DNA from: Gaiellasilicea sp963791905
GTDB lineage: Bacteria > Actinomycetota > Thermoleophilia > Gaiellales > Gaiellaceae
DNA: 64,000 bases
NCBI GenBank assembly: GCA_963791905.1
Contig: CAWBTX010000005.1
Span: 1,054,001 to 1,118,000, forward strand
Direction: 5' to 3'
A model generated the notes under the pieces. The model was not told the DNA's origin. It saw nothing but the letters and a program-made list of their open reading frames with translations, and made no database searches. A program made the translations under genes and the position numbers. Of this stretch, positions 55,211-62,928 are shown one piece after another (the stretch's first letter is position 1; each line of letters starts with the position of its first letter).

Positions 55211-55771
55211 TCAGAACAGCACGCCTTCGTGCCGCAGGAGGTGCTCCTTGACGGGAAGGCCGCCGCCGTAGCCCGTCAGGCTGCCGTTCGAGCCGACGAC
55301 TCGGTGGCAGGGCAGGACGATCGGAAGCGGGTTACGGTTCATCACCGTCCCGACTGCGCGGGCGGCTCGTGGCGCGCCGACCTTGTTCGCCAGCGCCCCG
55401 TACGTGGTTGTCTCACCGAACGGGACCCGCGCCAGCTCGTCGAGGACGCGATGCGCGAACGGCGCCGTGTGGCGGATGTCGACGTCGAGCTCGAATCCCT
55501 GCCGGTCGCCGGCGAAGTACTCGTCGAGCTGCTCGTGGGCGGTCGAGACGGCGGCGCTCGAGCGGAGCACCCGCGGCCCGAACTCCTTCGCGAGCCGGTC
55601 GAGGTGCCGCTCGGGGTCGGACTCGAACGAGATCCGGCAGAGGCCGTGGTCAGACGCCGCCACCAACAGCGGTCCCACGGGCGACTCGACGACGTCGAAC
55701 CCGACGTCGAGCAGGCCGGCGGTGACGGCTGCGTCTCGGAAGCGGCGATCGAGCTCGGACGAAACGGTCAT
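55211..55771 (-). CDS. ogt: Methylated-DNA-[protein]-cysteine S-methyltransferase
   Basis: The suicide repair protein removes O6-alkyl groups from guanine. The 186-residue protein has an N-terminal RNase-H-like domain (VVESPVGPLLVAASDHGLCR) and the C-terminal catalytic domain with PFGETTTYGALANKVG, RAVGTVMNRNPLPIVLPCHR containing the active-site cysteine, and VVGSNGSLTGYGGGLPVKEH (helix and binding-pocket region). Its ATG overlaps the stop of an ECF sigma factor gene by 4 bases (ATGA). The two are therefore coupled, which suggests damage-related or joint regulation. Confidence 0.94.
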   Translation of the reverse strand: MTVSSELDRRFRDAAVTAGLLDVGFDVVESPVGPLLVAASDHGLCRISFESDPERHLDRLAKEFGPRVLRSSAAVSTAHEQLDEYFAGDRQGFELDVDIRHTAPFAHRVLDELARVPFGETTTYGALANKVGAPRAARAVGTVMNRNPLPIVLPCHRVVGSNGSLTGYGGGLPVKEHLLRHEGVLF

Positions 55772-56238
55772 GTGCTCTCCCTTCCTGCGCGCAGGCGCCT
55801 GATCCCGGAGGAGGCGGCCTGGCGGGCCGCCTCCGGGCTCGAGCCGAGCGCGGTGGCGATGTCGTCGTAATGCAGGTCGTAGCCGTAGCGGAGGACCACG
55901 GCGGCTCGTTCGGTGGGCGGCAAAGAGTCTGCGAGGTGCTCGAGCTCGGCGTAGGCCGGTCGTCCGTCCTCGATCGCGAGCTCGGGCAGCTCGTCGGCCG
56001 TCGGGCGTACGCGGCGACCCGAGTCGATGACGAGCCTGGCGGCGATCGTCAGCACCCAGGCGCGGAGATGCTCGCCGTGCTCGAGGCGCGGATACGCACG
56101 CAGCGCGCGCAGGAACGTCTCCTGGAAGGCGTCCTCGGCCGCGTTGGCCCCGACGCGCCGCCGGAGGAAGCCGAGCACGACGTCCCGGTGCTCGACGTAG
56201 AAGCGCTCGAAGGGCGGGATCGCGGTCACTGCCTCCAC
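55768..56238 (-). CDS. ECF-type RNA polymerase sigma factor
   Basis: The 156-residue protein has sigma region 2 (FERFYVEHRDVVLGFLRRRV, AAEDAFQETFLRALRAY) and region 4 (LPPTERAAVVLRYGYDLHYD followed by DIATALGSSPEAARQAASSG), the ECF pattern. The start is GTG 56238 or GTG 56229. No anti-sigma gene is adjacent. The next gene, ogt, is overlapped by 4 bases. The 231-base gap 56239-56469 contains nothing I recognise except a TTGACA near 56357 without a matching -10 and a GGCCTC/GAGGCC hairpin near 56412. Confidence 0.9.
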   Translation of the reverse strand: MEAVTAIPPFERFYVEHRDVVLGFLRRRVGANAAEDAFQETFLRALRAYPRLEHGEHLRAWVLTIAARLVIDSGRRVRPTADELPELAIEDGRPAYAELEHLADSLPPTERAAVVLRYGYDLHYDDIATALGSSPEAARQAASSGIRRLRAGREST

Positions 56239-56469
56239 ATACTCTCTAACGCCGCACCCCCCGCATCTGTGAGAGTTGGCGGCGGTGACTGAGAGAGACG
56301 CGAGGGCCCTCACGTTCCTGGGGCGTCGCTCGCGGTGCGTAGGCCGGTGGGACAGTATTGACATACGGCCCGCCGGCTGGAGCGCCGCGAGCGACGTAAC
56401 GGCCTCTCGCGGAGGCCGACTGCCTTCACGCAGAATTGGGCCGGCCGGGAGCGAGAGGCGGCCAGGGGC

Positions 56470-57282
56470 GTGAGGGTCGCTGTTGTCGGCCACGTGGAGT
56501 GGGTCGAGTTCGCGCGGGTGGAACAGACCCCGAGTTCGGGCGAGATCGTCCACGCCTGGGACACCTGGTCTCAGGCGGGGGGCGGGGGAGCCGTCGCGGC
56601 GCTGCAGCTGAAGCGGCTGGCGGGCGAAGTCGCTCTCTACACGGGAGTCGGCGACGACGAGCTCGGCCGCCGGATGCTCGACGAGCTGTCGGAGGCGGGA
56701 CTGAAGGTGCATGCGACCCGGAGCGGCGAACAGCGGCGGGCGTTCTGCCACGTGGACGAGACCGGCGAGCGGACGATCACCGTGCTCGGCGAGAAGCTCC
56801 GGCCGCGCGGGGACGACGGCGACCTGCCGTGGGAGGACCTGGCCCGCACGGACGCGGTCTACTTCGTCAGCGGCGACACGGCGGCGCTCCGGCAGGCGCG
56901 ACGAGCACGCGTGCTCGTCGCGACCGCGAGGGAGCTCGGGACGCTCAAGGGCGGGTTGGTCGAGCTCGACGCGCTCGTCGGGAGCGGCGACGACGACGGG
57001 GAGCGCTACCAGTCGGGCGATCTCGATCCACCCCCGCACCTCGTCGTCTCGACCGCGGGGGTGCTCGGGGGCTGGGCCCAGCCCGGCGGGCCCTACAAGG
57101 CAGCCGCGCCGGAGGGGACGATCGAGGACAGCTACGGCTGCGGTGATTGCTTCGCCGCCGGCCTCACCTTCGCGCTAGGCCGCGGCGACGACACCGCGCA
57201 GGCGCTCGCGATCGCTGCGCGCTGCGGCGCCGGCGCGCTGACCGGCCGCGGCGTCTATGCCGCCTCGATCGACCTCAGCTGA
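56470..57282 (+). CDS. PfkB-family carbohydrate/nucleoside kinase
   Basis: The 270-residue ribokinase-like protein has the N-terminal substrate glycine region (WSQAGGGGAVAALQLKRLAG), LYTGVGDDELGRRMLDEL, DAVYFVSGD, and the C-terminal signature DSYGCGDCFAAGLTFALGRG with the catalytic aspartate in GCGDC. In most family members this motif is GAGD; here Ala is replaced by Cys. The sugar substrate is unknown. GTG 56470 is the start, and its 3' end overlaps the convergent AlkZ-like gene by 8 bases. Confidence 0.9.
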   Translation: MRVAVVGHVEWVEFARVEQTPSSGEIVHAWDTWSQAGGGGAVAALQLKRLAGEVALYTGVGDDELGRRMLDELSEAGLKVHATRSGEQRRAFCHVDETGERTITVLGEKLRPRGDDGDLPWEDLARTDAVYFVSGDTAALRQARRARVLVATARELGTLKGGLVELDALVGSGDDDGERYQSGDLDPPPHLVVSTAGVLGGWAQPGGPYKAAAPEGTIEDSYGCGDCFAAGLTFALGRGDDTAQALAIAARCGAGALTGRGVYAASIDLS

Positions 57283-58387
57283 CCGCCTCGAAGCGGACGT
57301 CGCGGTTCTCGGCATTGGAGGCGAGGAGTCGGAGCAGCCGGCGGCCCTCGGCCGCGATCGCGCTCTGCGCGCGCTTCGTCAGCGCGACGTGGTTGACGAC
57401 GAGGGTCGCGCCGCCCGCATCGTCGCGGTCGAGCCGCCAGACCCCGGCGCCGACCCCGTCGTGCAGCACCGAGCCGTGAATCGGCCCCGCGCTGCTCGCG
57501 AGGCGACCACGAGTCTCGGTCGAGATGAACCGGCTGCGGTCGGAGTGGGAGAGGAGCACGTTGTCGTACGTGGGCAGGAACCGCGGCGGTGCGGGCGTGT
57601 CGGGATCGGGCCGCGGCGCGTCGGGCAGGTCGACGAGCTCGCGTCCCCGCTCGTCGCGGAAGGCACGCAGGCGCGGTCGGAGCCGCTCGAGGACGTCGCG
57701 GAAGCCGGTGAGGCGCGACCAGGTCGCGACGTCCGCCGCGAGCGCGGGGCCGAAGGCCCTGAGGTAGCGGAGGACGACATCGTCGATGGACGGGCTCGTC
57801 GCGAGCGGCCGGCCGAGCCATGCCTCCGCCGTGAGCGAGCGGACCTGGGCGCTCTGGCCCCAGATGCCGCGCGGCGGCACCTGAACGAGCGCCAGGAGGC
57901 AGCGGCAGGCGTAGGCGAGCGCCGTCGCGTCGAGTTCTGGAAAACGCTCCGCGATCGCGGAGCGGAGCTCCGGTCCGGTCAGCGCTTCCTCGGCGAGCAA
58001 CGTCCGCGCCCAGTCGACGACCGGCGTCAGGTCGACGTCGCGGATCGCAGGCCCGTACTCGGGATGTCGAGCGAGCTCGGCGTCCAGCACCGGCTGCATC
58101 AGCGGACGGAGGAGCAGACAGTCGTCGGCGCTGACGAGATGGATCGTCGCGCGCATGACGACGATCCGGACGACCCGCCGTTCCAGCAGCAGCTCCGACA
58201 GGCTCTCCGGCCGGAAGCCATCGAGTCGCGACCAGAGCCCCGTGTACGGGTCGAGCGGAAGTTGCGCCTGGAGGCCGACCAGGTGCTCCACGGCGTCGAG
58301 CACGGGCAGGTCCGAGCGACGCAGCAGCAGCTGTCGCTCGAGCGTCGCCCTGTTCAGCGCGCGTCTGGTGAGCACGTCCGTGGCCAC
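57275..58387 (-). CDS. HTH_42 (AlkZ/YcaQ superfamily) winged-helix DNA glycosylase-like protein
   Basis: The 370-residue protein belongs to the winged-helix superfamily that includes AlkZ, a glycosylase that unhooks DNA interstrand crosslinks. The N-terminal segment LDAVEHLVGLQAQLPLDPYT (about 30-49) contains a Q-x-Q pair (LQAQ) at the place of the AlkZ catalytic motif, rather than the QxD of YcaQ. Further family sequence includes VVMRATIHLVSADDCLLLRP, VPPRGIWGQSAQV, RFLPTYDNVLLSHSDRSRFI and GVGAGVWRLDRD. Many actinobacterial members are uncharacterised. It follows corA by 20 bases on the same strand. Confidence 0.85.
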   Translation of the reverse strand: MATDVLTRRALNRATLERQLLLRRSDLPVLDAVEHLVGLQAQLPLDPYTGLWSRLDGFRPESLSELLLERRVVRIVVMRATIHLVSADDCLLLRPLMQPVLDAELARHPEYGPAIRDVDLTPVVDWARTLLAEEALTGPELRSAIAERFPELDATALAYACRCLLALVQVPPRGIWGQSAQVRSLTAEAWLGRPLATSPSIDDVVLRYLRAFGPALAADVATWSRLTGFRDVLERLRPRLRAFRDERGRELVDLPDAPRPDPDTPAPPRFLPTYDNVLLSHSDRSRFISTETRGRLASSAGPIHGSVLHDGVGAGVWRLDRDDAGGATLVVNHVALTKRAQSAIAAEGRRLLRLLASNAENRDVRFEAVS

Positions 58388-58407
58388 ATGGACCCCTCGG
58401 ACGACGC

Positions 58408-59391
58408 TCAGATCCAACCGCGGCGGCGGAAGACGACGTAGAGGCCGATCGAGGAGAGCACCATCAGCGTGAGCGCGAACGGATAGCCGGCCGACCAGTG
58501 GAGCTCGGGCATGTGGTCGAAGTTCATGCCGTAGATCGTTCCCACGAGAGTCGGAGCGAACAGGATCGCGGCCCAGGCGGAGATGCGCTTGACCTGATCG
58601 TTCAGCAGGAGTGACGACTCGCTGAGGGACTTCGTCTCGAGCGTCAGGTTGACGCTGAGGATGTTCTGGAGGAGCGCGCGGAAGGCGTCCGCCTGCTCCT
58701 CGGCCCGGAGCGCATGGTCCTGGACGATGCGCAGGTACCGCCCCTCTTCCTCGGGGACACCGGGCTTCTCGTGCATGCGCGCGAGGATGGCGTCCAGCTG
58801 GGCGGTCGCCCGCTGGAAGGCGATTACCTCGCGCGTCAGCTCGTAGATGCGGCGAGAGACGGTCGGGCTGCCGTCGAACAGCTCGTCCTCGATCTCGCCG
58901 ATGTCGTTCGCGAGCCCCTCGACGACCGGCTCGTAGCCGTCGACGACGTCGTCGATGAGCGCGTACAAGATCGTCAGCGGGCCTCGTCGAATCAGGTCCG
59001 GGCGCGCCTCGAGCCGCTGGCGTACCGGCCCGAGCTCGGGCGCTTCGCCGTGGCGCACGGTGATGACGAACTGCGGGCCGACGAAGATCGCAACGTCTCC
59101 GAAGAGGACGGTCTCGGTCTCGTCGATGTAGCAGGCGGGTCTCAGAACGAGGAAGAGCATGTCCCCGTACCGCTCGAGCTTCGGGCGTTGGTGTGTCTTG
59201 AGGGCGTCCTCGACCGCCAGCTCGTGCAGCCCGAACTCGTCCGCGACCGAGGCCAGCTCCTCGCGGCTCGGCTCGTAGAGACCGATCCAGGCAACGGCGT
59301 CGCCCGTCTCGGACGCGGCGCGGAGCTCGGCGAAGCCGTCGGGCTCCGCCGTGCGCCGGCCATCGCGATACACGGCGCGGTCGACGATCAC
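58408..59391 (-). CDS. corA: CorA-family magnesium transporter
   Basis: The 327-residue protein has the long cytoplasmic N-domain (AWIGLYEPSREELASVADEF) and a coiled-coil stalk (ISAWAAILFAPTLVGTIYG leads to the pore helix). It also has the signature YGMNFDHMPELHWSAGYPFA, with GMN at the pore mouth, and a final helix (ALTLMVLSSIGLYVVFRRRG). It forms pentameric Mg2+ or Co2+ channels. GTG 59391 has TACCGT 7 bases upstream. It is divergent from the mra operon, whose regulatory region begins about 40 bases away. Confidence 0.94.
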   Translation of the reverse strand: MIVDRAVYRDGRRTAEPDGFAELRAASETGDAVAWIGLYEPSREELASVADEFGLHELAVEDALKTHQRPKLERYGDMLFLVLRPACYIDETETVLFGDVAIFVGPQFVITVRHGEAPELGPVRQRLEARPDLIRRGPLTILYALIDDVVDGYEPVVEGLANDIGEIEDELFDGSPTVSRRIYELTREVIAFQRATAQLDAILARMHEKPGVPEEEGRYLRIVQDHALRAEEQADAFRALLQNILSVNLTLETKSLSESSLLLNDQVKRISAWAAILFAPTLVGTIYGMNFDHMPELHWSAGYPFALTLMVLSSIGLYVVFRRRGWI

Positions 59392-59398
59392 CCCGAGA

Positions 59399-59404
59399 AC
59401 GGTA
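59399..59404 (-). promoter_or_regulatory. -10 element of corA (leaderless)
   Basis: Minus-strand TACCGT ends 7 bases before GTG 59391. Confidence 0.5.
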
Positions 59405-59431
59405 ACTCCTGCACGTCACCCGAACGAGGGA

Positions 59432-59475
59432 GTGGACAAGTGGAGGAAAGTGGTTTACAGTGGGGCGAAGTGGGA
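59432..59475 (+). promoter_or_regulatory. mra promoter with MraZ-type GTGG repeat array
   Basis: GTGG begins at 59432, 59440, 59450, 59460 and 59470. The last four are exactly 10 bases apart, one helical turn, as for the TGGGN direct repeats bound by MraZ in other bacteria. TGGACA (59433-59438) and TACAGT (59456-59461) with a 17-base spacer form a good promoter inside the array. MraZ binding would therefore block it, consistent with autorepression. Confidence 0.75.
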
Positions 59476-59495
59476 GACAAGGAGCACGTGGAACG

Positions 59496-59927
59496 ATGTT
59501 CTTCGGCGAGTACGAGCACACCATCGACGACAAGAATCGGGTCACGCTGCCGGCCCGGTTCCGCGACGCGCTCGCGGACGGCGTCGTGCTCGCGCGGAAC
59601 CTCGACTCGTGTCTCGATGTCTATTCGCGCGCGGACTGGGATGCCCTGGTCGCGTCGAAGCTGGCCGACCTCGATCCGTTCTCGCGGGAGGCGCGCGACT
59701 TGAAACGGTTCTTCTTCTCCGGCGCGAGCGACACGGAGCTCGACCGGCAGGGGCGCGTCGTCGTGCCGCCCGCCCTCGCCAGGCGCGCGCAGCTCGGCAA
59801 GGAGGTCGTCGTGGCGGGTGTCCACGACCACCTCGAGATCTGGGATCGCGCCGCCTGGGCAGATCACGTCACGAAGGTCGAAGGGAGCGCAGACGATGTT
59901 GCCGAACGTCTTGCAGAGAAGCGCTGA
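59496..59927 (+). CDS. mraZ: Transcriptional regulator MraZ
   Basis: The 143-residue protein opens with MFFGEYEHTIDDKNRVTLPA and repeats the SpoVT/AbrB-like half as ASDTELDRQGRVVVPPALAR, the two DXXXR motifs of MraZ (DDKNR and DRQGR). It binds the upstream repeat array and regulates the division/cell-wall cluster. A Shine-Dalgarno AAGGAG lies 11 bases before ATG 59496. It overlaps rsmH by 32 bases. Confidence 0.96.
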   Translation: MFFGEYEHTIDDKNRVTLPARFRDALADGVVLARNLDSCLDVYSRADWDALVASKLADLDPFSREARDLKRFFFSGASDTELDRQGRVVVPPALARRAQLGKEVVVAGVHDHLEIWDRAAWADHVTKVEGSADDVAERLAEKR

Positions 59928-60849
59928 GCACGTTCCCGTCCTCGCCGAGGAGGTGCGCGAGCTCCTCGCGGTGCACCCGGGCGAGACCGTCGTCGACGCG
60001 ACCTTTGGTGCCGGCGGCCACTCGACCCTGCTCGCGGCCGATCTCGCGGGCGACGGCAAGCTGATCGCGATCGACCGCGACACGAGCGTGCGAACGTACT
60101 TCGACCGCTTCAAGGCGCGCGCCCCGGTGCAGGCGCGTCTGCTCCGCGGCGAGTTCTCGGTCGTCCTCGGTCAGCTCGCGGCCAACGACGTGCAGGCCGA
60201 CGCGGTCCTCCTCGACCTCGGCGTGTCCTCGATGCAGCTCGACCGGCCGGAGCGCGGGTTCTCGTACGCCGCCGACGCGCCGCTCGACATGCGCATGGAC
60301 TCCTCCGCCGAGCTGTCGGCCCGCGACCTCGTGAACGGCGCCGAGGAGCGCGAGCTGGCCCAGATCTTCCGCCGCTACGGCGAGGAGCGCTACGCGAAGC
60401 AGATCGCCCGTGCGATCGTGCGGCGCCGGGCCGAGCGGCCGTTCGAGCGCACCGCCGATCTCGTCGAGACGATCAAGCAGGCGATCCCGACTCCTGCGCG
60501 CTTCGGCGACGGGCATCCGGCCAGGCGCGTGTTCCAGGCTCTGCGTATCGCCGTCAACGACGAGCTCGGCGCCCTCGAGGCCGCGCTGCCCGCGGCCGTA
60601 CAGATGCTGCGGCCCGGTGGGCGGCTCGCGGTGATCAGCTTCCACTCGCTCGAGGACCGCATCGTCAAGCGCTTCTTCCGCGAGCAGTCGCGCGGCTGCA
60701 CGTGCCCGCCCGACTTCCCGATCTGCGTCTGCGGGAACGAGCCGGTGCTGCGCGAGCTGACGCGCAAGCCGGTGCGCCCGTCGGCGCGCGAGCTCGAGGC
60801 GAACCCGCGCGCAGCCTCCGCGAAGCTCCGGGTGGCGGTGAAGGTTTAG
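59896..60849 (+). CDS. rsmH: 16S rRNA (cytosine-1402-N4)-methyltransferase RsmH
   Basis: RsmH methylates C1402 of 16S rRNA in the P site. The 317-residue protein has HVPVLAEEVRELLAVHPGET, the SAM motif VVDATFGAGGHSTLLAADL, LDLGVSSMQLDRPERGFSY, APLDMRMD, FQALRIAVNDELGALEAALP, VISFHSLEDRIVKRFFRE and a C-terminal CTCPPDFPICVCG cluster. Its ATG 59896 lies inside mraZ, and the stop overlaps the ftsL-like gene by one base. Confidence 0.97.
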   Translation: MLPNVLQRSAEHVPVLAEEVRELLAVHPGETVVDATFGAGGHSTLLAADLAGDGKLIAIDRDTSVRTYFDRFKARAPVQARLLRGEFSVVLGQLAANDVQADAVLLDLGVSSMQLDRPERGFSYAADAPLDMRMDSSAELSARDLVNGAEERELAQIFRRYGEERYAKQIARAIVRRRAERPFERTADLVETIKQAIPTPARFGDGHPARRVFQALRIAVNDELGALEAALPAAVQMLRPGGRLAVISFHSLEDRIVKRFFREQSRGCTCPPDFPICVCGNEPVLRELTRKPVRPSARELEANPRAASAKLRVAVKV

Positions 60850-61220
60850 TGGCCAGCTGGGCACCCGCACACGCGCGCGTCGACGCTCCCACGCTGCCGC
60901 GCCCGCGGACGCGGAAGCGCGTCCCGGCGAAGGCGGCGCCTCGCGGTCGCACGTTCGGGGGCGTCGCGTGGATCGTCCTCTTCGGCGTTCTCCTCGCCGG
61001 CGTCGTCGCCGTCAACGTCGCCGTCCTCCAGCTCAACGTCCAGCTCGACAAGCTCGGAACCGAGCGCGTGCAGCTCCGGGCCGACACGGCGCGGCTCCGC
61101 TCGCAGCTCTCCAGCGCCGGCGCGGCCGCCCAGATCGAGTCCCAGGCAAAGGCGAGGCTCGGTCTCGTCCCCGCCGATCCGACCACGACGTCCTACCTCG
61201 AGCTACCGCCCCGGAAGTGA
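60849..61220 (+). CDS. ftsL: FtsL/DivIC-like cell division protein
   Basis: The 123-residue bitopic protein has a basic N-terminal tail, one membrane helix (GVAWIVLFGVLLAGVVAVNV, about 38-57) and a periplasmic coiled coil (LQLNVQLDKLGTERVQLRAD, ARLRSQLSSAGAA), ending with LGLVPADP. This layout and its place between rsmH and ftsI identify the FtsL/DivIC scaffold of the divisome. Sequence conservation in the family is low, so the assignment rests on layout and position. GTG 60849 overlaps the rsmH stop. Confidence 0.85.
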   Translation: MASWAPAHARVDAPTLPRPRTRKRVPAKAAPRGRTFGGVAWIVLFGVLLAGVVAVNVAVLQLNVQLDKLGTERVQLRADTARLRSQLSSAGAAAQIESQAKARLGLVPADPTTTSYLELPPRK

Positions 61221-61230
61221 CGCCCCGAAG

Positions 61231-62916
61231 GTGACGACTCGCGTCTCCAACCGTCGCATTCGCCTTCTGTTGGGGGTCTTCGTGCTCGTCTTCGCCGGCG
61301 TCCTCGCGCGCGCGGTGTGGCTGCAGGGAGTGCAGGCCGGGACGCTCGAGCGGATGGCGCTGCGCCAGCAGCGCGAGACGAACACGATCCCCGCCGGCCG
61401 CGGCACGATCTACGACCGCACCGGCGAGCCGCTCGCGATCGGTGAACAGGCGACGACCGTCTTCGCCGACCCGCGGCAGGTGAAGGACGCGCGCGCCGTG
61501 GCCGTTGCCGCCGCAAAGATCCTCAGGGTCGAGCCCAACGAGCTGTACCGCCGCCTGTCCGATCGCTCGCGGCACTTCGTCTACATCAAGCGCAAGGCGA
61601 GCCCGGAGGACGCCGCCGAGCTGCGGAAGGAGAACCTCTCCGGCGTCGGCTTCTACGCCGAGGAGCGGCGGACGTATCCGCAGCGCGGCGTCGCCGCCCA
61701 CGTGCTCGGCTTCGCCGGTGTCGACAACACGGGGCTCGACGGCCTGGAGAAGGGCCTCGACCGGAAGCTGAAAGGGAAGCCGGGCAGCCAGACGATCATC
61801 CGCGACCCCGTCGGCCGCGCGATCGACGTCGTCGAGGTGAAGCCGGAGCGGCAAGGCGACGACGTCTTCCTCACGATCGACCACAGGCTGCAGGCGAACG
61901 CCGAGAACGTCCTGCGCCGCACGATCGAGCGCTGGGGCGCACTCGGCGGCCACGCGATCGTGCTCGAGCCGAAGACGGGGCGCGTGCTCGCGATGGCGGT
62001 CGCGCCCGGGTTCGACGCGAACAACTTCGGCAACGTCGCGCCCGAGCGGCGTAAGAACCGCGCCGTCACCGACGTGTACGAGCCGGGCTCGACGTTCAAG
62101 GTCGTCACCGTCGCCGCCGCGCTCTCCGAGAAGCTCGTCGCGCCGACGACGCGCTTCCGCCTCAACTACTCGATCAAGGTCGCCGACCGGACGATTCGGG
62201 AGCACGAGTGGCGCCCGACCAAGTCGATGTCGGTCGCCCAGATCCTCTCGCAGTCGTCCAACATCGGCACGATCACGCTCGCCCAGAAGGTTGCGAGAAC
62301 CCAGACGGGCATCTCAGGCTGGATCGAGCGGTTCGGATTCGGGAAGCCGACGGGCATCGACTTCCCAGGCGAGTCCGGGGGCATCGTCGTCCCGCCCGAG
62401 CAGTGGTCGGGCTCCACAATCGGCAACCTGCCCATCGGCCAGGGCATCAGCGTGACCGGCCTCCAGATGGCCGCTGCCTACGGCGCGATCGCGAACGGCG
62501 GCGTCCTGCGGCAGCCGTACATCGTCGAGCGGGTCGGCGGGAAGCGGACGCGAACCGGCCCGGGCAAGCGGGTCATCTCGCGCACCGTCTCCGCGCAGCT
62601 GATGACGATGCTGCGCGACGTCGTGTCCGCCGACGGCGGCACCGGCGCCCTCGCCGCGATCCCCGGGTACACCGTCGCCGGCAAGACGGGAACCGCCGCG
62701 AAGCCGGTGGCGGGCGGCTACTCGACCTCCGCCTATGTCGCGTCGTTCGTCGGCGTCGTGCCGGCGAAGAAGCCACGGTTCGTCGTGCTCGTCTCGATCG
62801 ACGAGCCGAAGGGCGCGATCTGGGGCGGCGTCGTGGCCGCGCCGGCGTTCGCGGACATCGCCACGTTCGGGCTGCAGTACCTGGAGATCGCGCCCGACGC
62901 AGCGTCCAACCCGTAG
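61231..62916 (+). CDS. ftsI: Division-specific peptidoglycan transpeptidase FtsI (PBP3)
   Basis: The 561-residue class B penicillin-binding protein has a signal anchor (IRLLLGVFVLVFAGVLARAV), a PBP dimer domain with RGTIYDRTGEPLAIG, and the transpeptidase domain with PGSTFKVVT (SxxK), SQSSNIGTI (SxN) and VAGKTGTAAK (KTG). It cross-links septal peptidoglycan. GTG 61231 follows the ftsL-like gene by 10 bases. A second class B PBP in the same cluster is not seen within the window. Confidence 0.96.
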   Translation: MTTRVSNRRIRLLLGVFVLVFAGVLARAVWLQGVQAGTLERMALRQQRETNTIPAGRGTIYDRTGEPLAIGEQATTVFADPRQVKDARAVAVAAAKILRVEPNELYRRLSDRSRHFVYIKRKASPEDAAELRKENLSGVGFYAEERRTYPQRGVAAHVLGFAGVDNTGLDGLEKGLDRKLKGKPGSQTIIRDPVGRAIDVVEVKPERQGDDVFLTIDHRLQANAENVLRRTIERWGALGGHAIVLEPKTGRVLAMAVAPGFDANNFGNVAPERRKNRAVTDVYEPGSTFKVVTVAAALSEKLVAPTTRFRLNYSIKVADRTIREHEWRPTKSMSVAQILSQSSNIGTITLAQKVARTQTGISGWIERFGFGKPTGIDFPGESGGIVVPPEQWSGSTIGNLPIGQGISVTGLQMAAAYGAIANGGVLRQPYIVERVGGKRTRTGPGKRVISRTVSAQLMTMLRDVVSADGGTGALAAIPGYTVAGKTGTAAKPVAGGYSTSAYVASFVGVVPAKKPRFVVLVSIDEPKGAIWGGVVAAPAFADIATFGLQYLEIAPDAASNP

Positions 62917-62928
62917 CCTTTCGCACCG

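Noticed and set aside
56276..56473. Short plus-strand frame in the sigma/PfkB gap
   Set aside because: Its sequence has no hydrophobic core or family pattern. It has no promoter-like hexamer or Shine-Dalgarno and overlaps the PfkB start.
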